Positions 53,036 through 61,121 of a DNA stretch of 64,000 nucleotides are shown here, one piece after another. This DNA is from Puniceibacterium sediminis (GTDB taxonomy: Bacteria; Pseudomonadota; Alphaproteobacteria; Rhodobacterales; Rhodobacteraceae). Below the pieces are notes generated by a model. That model worked only from the letters and a program-made list of their open reading frames with translations, ran no database searches and was not told the origin of the DNA. The stretch's first letter is position 1; every line of letters begins with the position of its first letter. The translations under genes and the position numbers were made by a program. The stretch covers positions 45,044 to 109,043 of the forward strand of contig NZ_FZNN01000016.1 in assembly GCF_900188035.1 (NCBI RefSeq). Direction: 5' to 3'.

Positions 53036-54562
53036 TTACTTCCAGCTGGAGTTCTGCAAACGGGGGAGCCCGTCCGGGTCCAGCGGGAATTCCAGATCCG
53101 GCGAGACCAGATAGTTCGCCGAATAGGTGAAGAGCGGTGCCCAATAGGCCTGATCCGCGATGGTTGTAAGAGCGTTTGTATAGATCTTTGCACGCTCGTT
53201 CTGATCGCTGGTCTGTTCCGCCGCCAGCACCTCTGTAGCCAGCGCCGCGTCGCCCGACAGGTTACGATCGGTGTCATCGGCAAAGTGGATACGCGCGATG
53301 GCCGCCGTATCGGCCGTGCCGCCCGAACCCCATGTGCCGATATAGGCCGGGATATCCTGTGCGGCCCGCGCCTGATTGAGCGACTCAAGCTTGACGTAGC
53401 GCAGGTTCACGTCGATCCCTACCGCCGTCAGATCGGCCGAGACCGCCTCGGCCACCGGTTTGTCGCGGTAGGCCCAAAGTTCCAGCGGAAAACCGTCGGC
53501 AAAGCCTGCTTCGGCCAGCAAGGCCTTGGCGGCTTCGGGGTCATAGGGGTAATCCTGCACGCTCTGATCACAACCGAATTGCGCCGGATGGCAGGCGGTG
53601 TGGATTGCCTCGGCGCTGCCGCCGATCAGGTATTTGGCCATTTCCGCCTTGTTCAGCGCGTGGTTGATCGCCTGACGCACCTTGACGTTGGTCAGCGGCC
53701 CATCCGCGTCGGTATAGCCCGCGGCATCCAGAACGATAAAGGCGATGCGCAGGTCCGGGCCGCTAAGATGTGTGGCAAGTGGCGTGGCTCCTAGGCTTTC
53801 AGCCAAGTCGAGCGGCACCTTGAACATCCAGTCAATGCCGCCCGACATCATCTCGGCCTGCTGGGTTCCAACGTCGGGAATGTTGCGCACAACGATTTTC
53901 TGGATCGCAGGCTTTTCGCCAAAGAAATCCTCGAACCGCTCAAGCACCAGTTCCTGCCCGGGCTCAAAGCTGGTCACCTTGTAAGGCCCAGTGCCGATCA
54001 GGTGCTGCGCCATGGCATCGCGGTCGATGGTTCCACCGGCATCATAGCTGCCGACTTTGCGCAGCATGATGCGCTGCGCCATGTCGCGCAGCACCAGCGG
54101 ATAGACCGATTTCAGGTGGAACCGCACGGTGTTCGGCCCGGTCACTTCGGCCTTGTCCAGCCAGCGCCCGACGGTGCCGCCGGCATTGGATTCGCTGTCT
54201 TCGCGGATGATCCAGTTGTAGGTATAAGCGACATCTTCGGCACTTAGCGTGCTGCCGTCATGGAATTTCACGTCGTCGCGCAGGGATACATCAATCGTCG
54301 TGTCGTCGGCATATTCATAGCCGGTCGCGACCGCAGGTTTGAATTCCTGAGTGGTCGGGTCAAGGTCAAACAGCGTCGTGTCCGTCATCTGTGCGAGGAT
54401 GATATATTCGCGCTTGGTGGTGTAGTTGTAGTCGAGATTCAGGATCTCTTCGGCCAGCGCCACGCGAAGAGTGTCGTCGGACTTTTGTGCAAGTGCCGGT
54501 GTCGCGGTCAGCGCCGCAGCCAGAATCGTCGGCGCAAGGGCCCGTTTGATAAAATAATTCAT
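53036..54562 (-). CDS. ABC transporter substrate-binding protein, peptide/nickel (family 5)
   Basis: 508-aa family-5 binding protein; signal peptide residues about 1-27 (ALTATPALA-Q). The mature N-terminus shows ILNLDYNYTTKREYIILAQMTDTTLFDLD, the block DVSLRDDVKFHDGSTLSAEDVAYTYNWI (split), GTGPYKVTSFEPGQELVLERF, and a Cys pair CHPAQFGC in lobe 2. ATG 54562 is preceded by AGGGAGGAGT; the GTG two codons earlier is unlikely. First gene of the SBP-B-C-DF-lyase operon. The ligand is unknown; the co-operonic lyase suggests a molecule with a dicarboxylate-amine linkage. Confidence 0.92.
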   Translation of the reverse strand: MNYFIKRALAPTILAAALTATPALAQKSDDTLRVALAEEILNLDYNYTTKREYIILAQMTDTTLFDLDPTTQEFKPAVATGYEYADDTTIDVSLRDDVKFHDGSTLSAEDVAYTYNWIIREDSESNAGGTVGRWLDKAEVTGPNTVRFHLKSVYPLVLRDMAQRIMLRKVGSYDAGGTIDRDAMAQHLIGTGPYKVTSFEPGQELVLERFEDFFGEKPAIQKIVVRNIPDVGTQQAEMMSGGIDWMFKVPLDLAESLGATPLATHLSGPDLRIAFIVLDAAGYTDADGPLTNVKVRQAINHALNKAEMAKYLIGGSAEAIHTACHPAQFGCDQSVQDYPYDPEAAKALLAEAGFADGFPLELWAYRDKPVAEAVSADLTAVGIDVNLRYVKLESLNQARAAQDIPAYIGTWGSGGTADTAAIARIHFADDTDRNLSGDAALATEVLAAEQTSDQNERAKIYTNALTTIADQAYWAPLFTYSANYLVSPDLEFPLDPDGLPRLQNSSWK

Positions 54563-54689
54563 ATCCACTCCTCCCTAAGTGTGATCGAGACGTTAGGTCA
54601 GGATAAAGGATGCGTAAATTGTTACGTTTGCAGCCACTGTTGCGGTTTATGCAACTAATGAACCCTCAGATGTTCAGGCCGAATACGCA

Positions 54690-55694
54690 TCACCCGTCGT
54701 TCAGGTGACAGGCTGATCGGTGTCCGGAAGCAACTTCGCGGATCTTTGGAACCTCCGAACGGCAACGATCCATCGCAAACGGACAGCGGGGGTGGAAATG
54801 GCAGCCTTTGGGCGGATCAAGCGGGCTTGGCAACTCACCCTTTATCGCCTCGAACTTGCGTTTGCCGACCTCGATGCGCGGTACCTCTGACAGTAGCGCC
54901 CGCGTATAGGGGTGGTTGGGGCGGGCATATACCTCCTCAACCGGGGCTTCTTCGACAATCCGGCCAAGATACATGATGGCAACGCGATCAGAGATGTGTT
55001 CGACCACGCCAAGATCATGGCTGACAAAGAGGTATGTCAGATCCAGCTGTTCGCGCAGATCCATGAACAGGTTGATGACCTGCGCCTGAATGGACACATC
55101 CAGCGCCGCCACGCTTTCATCGCAGACAAGGAATTCCGGCTGCACGGCAAGGGCGCGGGCGATGTTCACACGCTGCCGCTGACCGCCGGAAAACTGATGC
55201 GGATAGCGGCGTTTCATCGCCGGATCGAAACCGGCCATTTCCAGATACCGGTCCGCATAGGCGCGGCGGTCGCCGGGGATCATGCCATGGGAATGGGGCG
55301 CTTCGGTCACGATATCCTCGACCGTCATGCGTGGGTTCAACGCAGCCATCGGATTTTGAAAGATCATCTGAGTGGCAAGGTCAGCCGCCTTCAGATCAGC
55401 AAATGACAGGCGACTGCGGTCGCTGCCCTTCCAGTACAGGTCACCTTCACTTGGAGGTAGTATCCCGGCGACGACCCGGCCCAAGGTGGATTTTCCGCAA
55501 CCGGATTCCCCGACCAGACCAAGGACTTCGCCCTGCCTGATGCTCAGATCGACGGAATCGACCGCGTGAACAACGGGCTTTGGTTTGGCCAGCTTCAGAC
55601 GTTGCGCAATGCGGTCAGCGATATCGCCTTTGGACCCGAATTTGCGCGAAACATTCCGCAGCTCGACCAGTGGTCGCGTGGATTGGTCGGTCAT
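54690..55694 (-). CDS. Dipeptide-type ABC transporter ATPase (DppF-like)
   Basis: 334-aa ATPase: Walker A GESGCGKSTLGRVVAGI (about 55), [34 protein letters not shown] and the oligopeptide C-terminal extension with Cys-containing GCHFHPRCPFAMDRC. Walker B reads CDESVAALD in place of DEPTSALD, keeping the catalytic Glu. Last gene of the third ABC cluster; ATG overlaps the dppD-like stop by 4 nt. Confidence 0.92.
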   Translation of the reverse strand: MTDQSTRPLVELRNVSRKFGSKGDIADRIAQRLKLAKPKPVVHAVDSVDLSIRQGEVLGLVGESGCGKSTLGRVVAGILPPSEGDLYWKGSDRSRLSFADLKAADLATQMIFQNPMAALNPRMTVEDIVTEAPHSHGMIPGDRRAYADRYLEMAGFDPAMKRRYPHQFSGGQRQRVNIARALAVQPEFLVCDESVAALDVSIQAQVINLFMDLREQLDLTYLFVSHDLGVVEHISDRVAIMYLGRIVEEAPVEEVYARPNHPYTRALLSEVPRIEVGKRKFEAIKGELPSPLDPPKGCHFHPRCPFAMDRCRSEVPKIREVASGHRSACHLNDG

Positions 55695-56674
55695 TGCGTC
55701 AAAAGCTCCGGGTGCACAGGGTGGATACAGCGAAAGCCACGCGCGCCTTCATGTGTTTCGGGCGGCGGCACGGTCGCGCAAGCCTCTGTCGCGCGGTCAC
55801 ATCGGGTGCGAAAGGCGCAGCCCGAGGGCAACCTGCCAAGACTGGGCGTCATGCCGGGAATCTGTCGCAATCTGGTGCCGCGGGTGTTCTGGCTGGGCAC
55901 GGACCCGATCAGGCCTGCGGTGTAGGGATGACGCGGGTCGGTCAAGACATCCGAGACCGGACCGGTTTCCACCAGCCGCCCCGAATACATCACTGCAATG
56001 TCGTCAGCGAGCCGCGAAACAATGGCCAGATCGTGTGTGATCCAGATGACGGCAGTGTTATGCGTCTCTGCAAGCCGCTGAAATTCAGAAATGATCTGCG
56101 ACTGGATGGTCACATCCAGCGCGGTTGTCGGTTCATCGGCGATGATCAGATCAGGGTTGTGAAGCAGCGCGATGGCAATGGCAACGCGCTGCCGCATACC
56201 GCCCGAAAATTCGTGCGGATATGCCGAAAGCCGCTCTTCCGGGCTTGGGATTCCCACTTGGCCAAGCGCGTCCCTGGCACGGGCGCGGGACTCGGCGCGG
56301 CTTACCTTTTCGTGGGCGGTGATTGCCTCGGTCATCTGGGTGCCGATGGTCAGAACCGGGTTCAGCGTCATCATCGGATCCTGAAACACCATGGCGATCC
56401 GGCGCCCGCGCAACTGGCGCATTTCCTCACCGCTCAGGCTGGCCAGATCCTGCCCGTCAAATAATATGCGTCCACCCGTCACGCGCCCAGGCCTGTCCAC
56501 CAGCCCCATGATCGAAAACCCCGTCACGGATTTGCCCGACCCGGATTCGCCGACCAACCCCAGAACTTTGCCCCGCTCCACGGCAAAGCTGACTTCATTG
56601 ACCGCCCGGTTTCCCGGCCCGCCGGGTGCGCCGGGGAATTCCGTGACCAGCGATTGCACGTCCAGCAGGGGCAT
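55691..56674 (-). CDS. Dipeptide-type ABC transporter ATPase (DppD-like)
   Basis: 327-aa ATPase: Walker [18 protein letters not shown] (about 40), [35 protein letters not shown], and the C-terminal extension SGCAFRTRCDRATEACA with Cys residues. In this cluster the two ATPases are separate genes, in contrast to the fused forms at 6565 and 49296. Shares one base with the dppC-like stop. Confidence 0.92.
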   Translation of the reverse strand: MPLLDVQSLVTEFPGAPGGPGNRAVNEVSFAVERGKVLGLVGESGSGKSVTGFSIMGLVDRPGRVTGGRILFDGQDLASLSGEEMRQLRGRRIAMVFQDPMMTLNPVLTIGTQMTEAITAHEKVSRAESRARARDALGQVGIPSPEERLSAYPHEFSGGMRQRVAIAIALLHNPDLIIADEPTTALDVTIQSQIISEFQRLAETHNTAVIWITHDLAIVSRLADDIAVMYSGRLVETGPVSDVLTDPRHPYTAGLIGSVPSQNTRGTRLRQIPGMTPSLGRLPSGCAFRTRCDRATEACATVPPPETHEGARGFRCIHPVHPELLTQ

Positions 56675-57573
56675 CAGATATTCCTTGGGTTGAGGATGTC
56701 GCGCAGCCGGTCACCCGCCAGATTGATCGCGACGATGGTGACCAGCAGGGCAATACCCGGGAAAAAGCTGATCCAGTAATAGCCAGACAGCAGATACTGG
56801 TAACCGTTGGAAATCAGCATCCCCAGCGATGGTTCGGTCACCGACGCGCCCAGGCCAAGGAAGGACAGCGTCGCTTCAAGCCCGATCGCGCGGGCGACCT
56901 GCATTGTCGCGATGACGATGACCGGGGCCAGACAGTTGGGCAGCAAATGCCGGAACACGATGCGCCAGCGCGGCAGGCGAAGGCACCGGGCGGCTTCGAT
57001 ATATTCCTTTTCGCGTTCGACCAGCGCGGTGCCGCGCACGGTGCGCGCGTAGGTTGCCCATTCGGCGATGATCAGCGCAATAACGACGTTCTGAACACCC
57101 TTACCCAGCACCGCCAGCATCATCAGCGCCATCAGGATCGTGGGAAAGGACAGCTGCAGATCGACCAGCCGCATCAGCAGCGATTCCGTCCGCCCACCGA
57201 CATAGGCCGCAAGCAGGCCCAGCGTCGTCCCGATGAGCGCGGCAGCAATCGCCGAAAACACGCCGACAATAAGGGAGGTGCGCAACCCGTAAAGGATGCC
57301 CGACAGGATATCCCGCCCCTGATTGTCGGTGCCAAGGTAATAGGGCATTCCCGAATAGCTCTCGGATCCGGGCGGCAAGCGGCCATCCATGATATCAAGC
57401 TGCATAAGGTCATAAGGGTTCTGAGGCGAGATCAGCGGAGCAAAGACCGCAAGCAGGACGATCACCACCAGAAGTGTCATTCCGATCGCGGCACCCGGAG
57501 CAGAGAGATATTGGATGATCCGCTGCCGCGCGAGGGGTTCGGGGGCGATGGGCGTGGTGTCAGCGTTGCTCAT
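56674..57573 (-). CDS. Dipeptide-type ABC transporter permease (DppC-like)
   Basis: 299-aa permease with helix 1 GMTLLVVIVLLAVFAPLI, the YLGTDNQGRDILSGILYGLR motif (about 78-97), EAA loop REKEYIEAARCLRLPRWRIVFRHLLPN (split) and C-terminal GDRLRDILNPRNI. Starts 3 nt after the dppB-like stop. Confidence 0.92.
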   Translation of the reverse strand: MSNADTTPIAPEPLARQRIIQYLSAPGAAIGMTLLVVIVLLAVFAPLISPQNPYDLMQLDIMDGRLPPGSESYSGMPYYLGTDNQGRDILSGILYGLRTSLIVGVFSAIAAALIGTTLGLLAAYVGGRTESLLMRLVDLQLSFPTILMALMMLAVLGKGVQNVVIALIIAEWATYARTVRGTALVEREKEYIEAARCLRLPRWRIVFRHLLPNCLAPVIVIATMQVARAIGLEATLSFLGLGASVTEPSLGMLISNGYQYLLSGYYWISFFPGIALLVTIVAINLAGDRLRDILNPRNI

Positions 57574-57576
57574 GGC

Positions 57577-58551
57577 TCAGGCCCTCCCGTCCATCCGGAC
57601 GCGCGGGTCCAGAAGCGTGTAGCAAATGTCGATAAGGAAATTCAGCGCGACGAACAGCAAAACCATCATCATGAGGTAGGCAACGATCACCGGCCGATCG
57701 AGCAGATTGATCGAATCGATGATCAGCTTGCCCATGCCCGGCCAGGCAAAGATGCTTTCGGTGACCACGGAAAACGCGATGAGGCTGCCGAATTCCAATC
57801 CGATGATCGTGACCACCGGAATCATCAGGTTCTTGAGCACATGGACCGAAATCACGCGGCTTTCCCGCAGACCCTTGGCCCGGGCGAATTTGATGTAATC
57901 CTGTGGCAGGACCTCTTGCACGCCGGCACGGGTCAGCCGCAGCACCAGCGATGTCTTGAACAGCGCGAGGTTCAGCGCCGGCAACAGAAGGTGGCGCATC
58001 CCGTCGCCGGTCAGAAACGACCAGCGCACGCCAAACAGTTCAGCCGTGTCACCGCGCCCGTTGGACGGCAGCCAGCCGAGTTCGACCGCGAAGACCAGAA
58101 TGAACATCAGCCCAACCCAGAAAGTTGGCAGGGAAAACCCCAGGATCGACCCGCTCATGATAACCCGCGACGACAGCCGATCAGGGTATAGCCCGGCATA
58201 AAGGCCAAGCGGCAGACCGACCACCAGAGCAATCACAAGTGCGCTGAAGGCCAGTTCCAGCGTTGCGGGCATCCGTTCGAGGATAAGGCCAAGCGCGGGC
58301 CGACCATAGACAAAGCTGTCACCGAAATCGCCATGCAGCAGCCCCTGAAGGAAGATCGCGTATTGCCGCCACAGCGGTTGATCAAGGCCGTAGTGGGCAA
58401 TCACCCGCGTACGTTCGGCGGCATTTGCATCGGGATTGATCAGGATATCGACCGGATTGCCGATGACGCTGACGCCGATAAACACGATCAACGTCATGGC
58501 AAGGATGACAAACAGCGCCTGAATGGATCGCCGTATCAGGGAGGTGATCAT
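57577..58551 (-). CDS. Dipeptide-type ABC transporter permease (DppB-like)
   Basis: 324-aa permease: ALFVILAMTLIVFIGVSVIG helix, VDILINPDANAAERTRVIAHYGLDQPL (split), LHGDFGDSFVYGRP, EAA loop QDYIKFARAKGLRESRVISVH and ending LLDPRVRMDGRA. Lies 22 nt downstream of the GGT-like gene, placing the hydrolase genes inside the transporter operon. Confidence 0.92.
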   Translation of the reverse strand: MITSLIRRSIQALFVILAMTLIVFIGVSVIGNPVDILINPDANAAERTRVIAHYGLDQPLWRQYAIFLQGLLHGDFGDSFVYGRPALGLILERMPATLELAFSALVIALVVGLPLGLYAGLYPDRLSSRVIMSGSILGFSLPTFWVGLMFILVFAVELGWLPSNGRGDTAELFGVRWSFLTGDGMRHLLLPALNLALFKTSLVLRLTRAGVQEVLPQDYIKFARAKGLRESRVISVHVLKNLMIPVVTIIGLEFGSLIAFSVVTESIFAWPGMGKLIIDSINLLDRPVIVAYLMMMVLLFVALNFLIDICYTLLDPRVRMDGRA

Positions 58552-58573
58552 CGCTTCATGGCCTTTCCGCGGG

Positions 58574-60196
58574 TCACGTCGGCACCTTCACGGACAGGGC
58601 CAGCCCGTCACGCTGCGGATCGGCGGCACCCTGAGACATGCCTTCGGCATCAATCTCGATCGCGTGCAGCGCGGCAAAGGCATAGGTCTGCGGCGAGCGG
58701 GCCACCTGGTATCCCTCCGCCTCCAGCTCGGTCTGAACCGAACGACGAACGCGGTTGCAAATGTCGATCTTGTTCGACACCCCGGCAATTCTGGGGGCGG
58801 CGACGGCATTCAGAACCGGCATGTTGAAATCGATCATGTTCATGATGCCCTGTGCCACGGTCGGCGCGATATAGCTTCCTCCCGGCGCACCGATAACGAT
58901 ACGGGGTTTACCACCCCTGAAGACAATCGTCGGCGCGGCAGAGCTTGGCCGACGTTTGCCCGGCGCGATGGATCCCGGATTGGCCGGGAACGGATTAAAG
59001 CGGCTCATCGTGCCGTTGTACATGAATCCCAGCCCGTCCGTGATCGCCCCCGAAGGGCTGCCAAGCGTATGCGTCATGGCCACCGCATTTCCCTCTGCGT
59101 CCACAACCGAAATATGGGTCGTATCGCGCTGGGACATGTCCATACGGGTGACGCTTGCACGTTCGCCCCGACGGATCGAGTCGGCGTGCATCTGCGCACG
59201 GGATTTCGAAAGCAGGTCCTCAACCGGCACATCGACATAGAGCGGATCGCCCATATGCGCGTCTTTATCAATGGTCATGCGCTTCATCGCCTCGAACAGC
59301 AGCCGCACATGTTCGACCCCGACGTGGTCTAGCGCCGAAAGGTCAAAATGTTCCAGCGTCTGCAACAGTTCGATCAACGGAAACCCGGATCCCGGCGGCG
59401 GCGATGACGCAATCCTGTGGCCCCGGTACTCTCCCCAGACCGGATCAGCACGAGACAGCGCATATTGCGCCAGATCCTCGCGCCCGATCAGGCCGCCATT
59501 GGCCGCGAAATCCGCAGCAATCTCTTCGGCGATTTCGCCATGATAAAAGATGTCCGACCCACCACTGCGGGCAATCCTGTCGAGCGTGTTACCCATGTCC
59601 GGGTTTTTCAGCACCTCGCCCACGTTGCGCAGGCGTCCGTCTTCGTGAAAATACACGCGCCGTCCGGTCTTGGAATACCGCAGCTTGTCGAGGGTGTTGG
59701 CAAAGCCGTCGTTCGACTGATCCTTGTCCCAGTACCAGTGCATGTGGTTACGGATCATGAATCCGTCGCGGGCCAGCTTAATCGCAGGGGCAATCAGATC
59801 CGCCCAGTCGAAGGTGCCATAGTTCCGCAGCGCCGTTTCGTACCCCTTGAGCGATCCGGGTGTGCAGGCCGCAAGATAGCCGATGTCCGAGATGTTGTTT
59901 TCAAGGATATAACCAAAGCCATCACGGCTTTCGCCCAGCACCTTGTCGACCCACATGTCCGGCGTCGAAGCCAGCGGGGCACGGGCGTAGAATTCCAGAA
60001 CGTCATGCACGCCCCGTTTAGGCATGTAGACGTGCAAGGACCCGAAGCCGCCAATGCCCGCCATCTGCGGGTCAACCACGCCCTGAACAAACGCGCAGGC
60101 CAGGGCCGCATCCATGGCATTGCCGCCACGTTCCAGCACGACCGCACCGGCTTCCACAGCCTCGGGCTGCGGTGCAACGATGGTTGCATTGCTCAT
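58574..60196 (-). CDS. Gamma-glutamyltransferase-family Ntn hydrolase
   Basis: 540-aa second GGT homologue. Large-subunit start IVAPQPEAVEAGAVVLERGGNAMDAALA; self-cleavage site D-TTHISVVDAEGNAVAMT with candidate nucleophile Thr359; oxyanion glycines in IVIGAPGGSY (about 441-450). No signal peptide, so cytoplasmic. It differs clearly from the copy at 10654: it has the full YNGTMSRFNPFPANPGSIAPGKR region (split) of classical GGTs, so the two are not a recent duplication. It is encoded between an alpha/beta hydrolase (4-nt overlap) and the permeases, and should open a gamma-glutamyl or related amide bond of the imported ligand. Confidence 0.9.
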   Translation of the reverse strand: MSNATIVAPQPEAVEAGAVVLERGGNAMDAALACAFVQGVVDPQMAGIGGFGSLHVYMPKRGVHDVLEFYARAPLASTPDMWVDKVLGESRDGFGYILENNISDIGYLAACTPGSLKGYETALRNYGTFDWADLIAPAIKLARDGFMIRNHMHWYWDKDQSNDGFANTLDKLRYSKTGRRVYFHEDGRLRNVGEVLKNPDMGNTLDRIARSGGSDIFYHGEIAEEIAADFAANGGLIGREDLAQYALSRADPVWGEYRGHRIASSPPPGSGFPLIELLQTLEHFDLSALDHVGVEHVRLLFEAMKRMTIDKDAHMGDPLYVDVPVEDLLSKSRAQMHADSIRRGERASVTRMDMSQRDTTHISVVDAEGNAVAMTHTLGSPSGAITDGLGFMYNGTMSRFNPFPANPGSIAPGKRRPSSAAPTIVFRGGKPRIVIGAPGGSYIAPTVAQGIMNMIDFNMPVLNAVAAPRIAGVSNKIDICNRVRRSVQTELEAEGYQVARSPQTYAFAALHAIEIDAEGMSQGAADPQRDGLALSVKVPT

Positions 60197-61050
60197 GCGG
60201 CGCGCCTTTTTGCTAGAACTCCGGTCAGGAATTTCTTCACGTGACCAAGCACCTTGATCCGGTCATGCGACACTCCGGCAACCAGATCGAATGTCACATC
60301 GACCCCCGCCCCGCGAAACGCATCGGCAAGCGTCTTCAGCCGTTCCGGGCGTGTCTGTCCGGCATCATTGGCGCCTTCCATCCAGTAGCGGCTGCCTTCC
60401 TTGTGGGTGATCTCCCATGACTCAAGATCGGCATCCCCGACGACCATGTGCACCGGCACGCGGGCCAATGCAGCAGCAGCAAACGGCTTGCCAAAACGTT
60501 CCTTCAGATCGCGGGTGCCGACCCACCAGTCCCGGTCCGGATCAGGCAGCGTGACGGATCCGGGCGCACCTATGCTGGCCGCCCACAGTTTTTCGGGATG
60601 CAGAATGGTAAAACGGTTGCTGAAATGCCCGCCACCGGAATAGCCAAAAATCGCGAACTCCGACCAATCCTGCCCGTACTTCGCCGCCATTTCGTCAACC
60701 ATTGAGATCAGCACGCGATCATAGCGGATGTCGCCCTCTTCCATGTATTTATACCCCGACCGGGTGCCATCGCCCAGTACGTTCATCGGGAAGATCGGGC
60801 AAAGGATGGCGCAGTCGTTGTACAGCCCGAATTCGGCAAAGCCGTCGCGGAATTCAAACGCCGAGGTGCGTCCCGTTCCGTGCACAGCGACCAGCAGATC
60901 AACCTTGCGGCCCTCGGCGACGGCGGGTGGCACATAAAGAAGCATGTGAAGGCGGGGGTCGGCGGTTGAGGCGAAGATTGCCGTTTCCCCATAGTCGTAA
61001 ATCGACTGGGCCCGTGCGGCCGCGCCGCTCGTTCCAAGTTCTTCCATCAT
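60193..61050 (-). CDS. Alpha/beta-hydrolase fold protein
   Basis: 285-aa serine hydrolase. The nucleophile elbow is FGYSGGGHFS (Ser138); the acid is probably Asp in VVGDADLESW and the base His in GVSHDRIK near the C-terminus. VHGTGRTS supplies the oxyanion region. It resembles PHB-depolymerase or esterase/peptidase-type hydrolases in outline, but I cannot name a family. No signal peptide. ATG 61050 (or 61047) follows GGAGAG. Placed between the SBP and GGT-like genes, it probably performs an ester- or amide-cleaving step on the same imported compound. Confidence 0.8.
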   Translation of the reverse strand: MMEELGTSGAAARAQSIYDYGETAIFASTADPRLHMLLYVPPAVAEGRKVDLLVAVHGTGRTSAFEFRDGFAEFGLYNDCAILCPIFPMNVLGDGTRSGYKYMEEGDIRYDRVLISMVDEMAAKYGQDWSEFAIFGYSGGGHFSNRFTILHPEKLWAASIGAPGSVTLPDPDRDWWVGTRDLKERFGKPFAAAALARVPVHMVVGDADLESWEITHKEGSRYWMEGANDAGQTRPERLKTLADAFRGAGVDVTFDLVAGVSHDRIKVLGHVKKFLTGVLAKRRAA

Positions 61051-61076
61051 GCTCTCCTGGAGTTTTCGTTTTGGTG

Positions 61077-61104
61077 GCGCAGGGCGGTACAGGCCGCCCC
61101 GCGC
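61077..61104 (-). promoter_or_regulatory. Intra-operon stem-loop after binding-protein gene
   Basis: GGGCGG (61082-61087) with CCGCCC (61094-61099), extended by outer GCGC/GCGC after a mismatch. Located between the SBP stop (61122) and the hydrolase start, without a T-run. Confidence 0.5.
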
Positions 61105-61121
61105 GGGTTTGTCGGTCTGCC

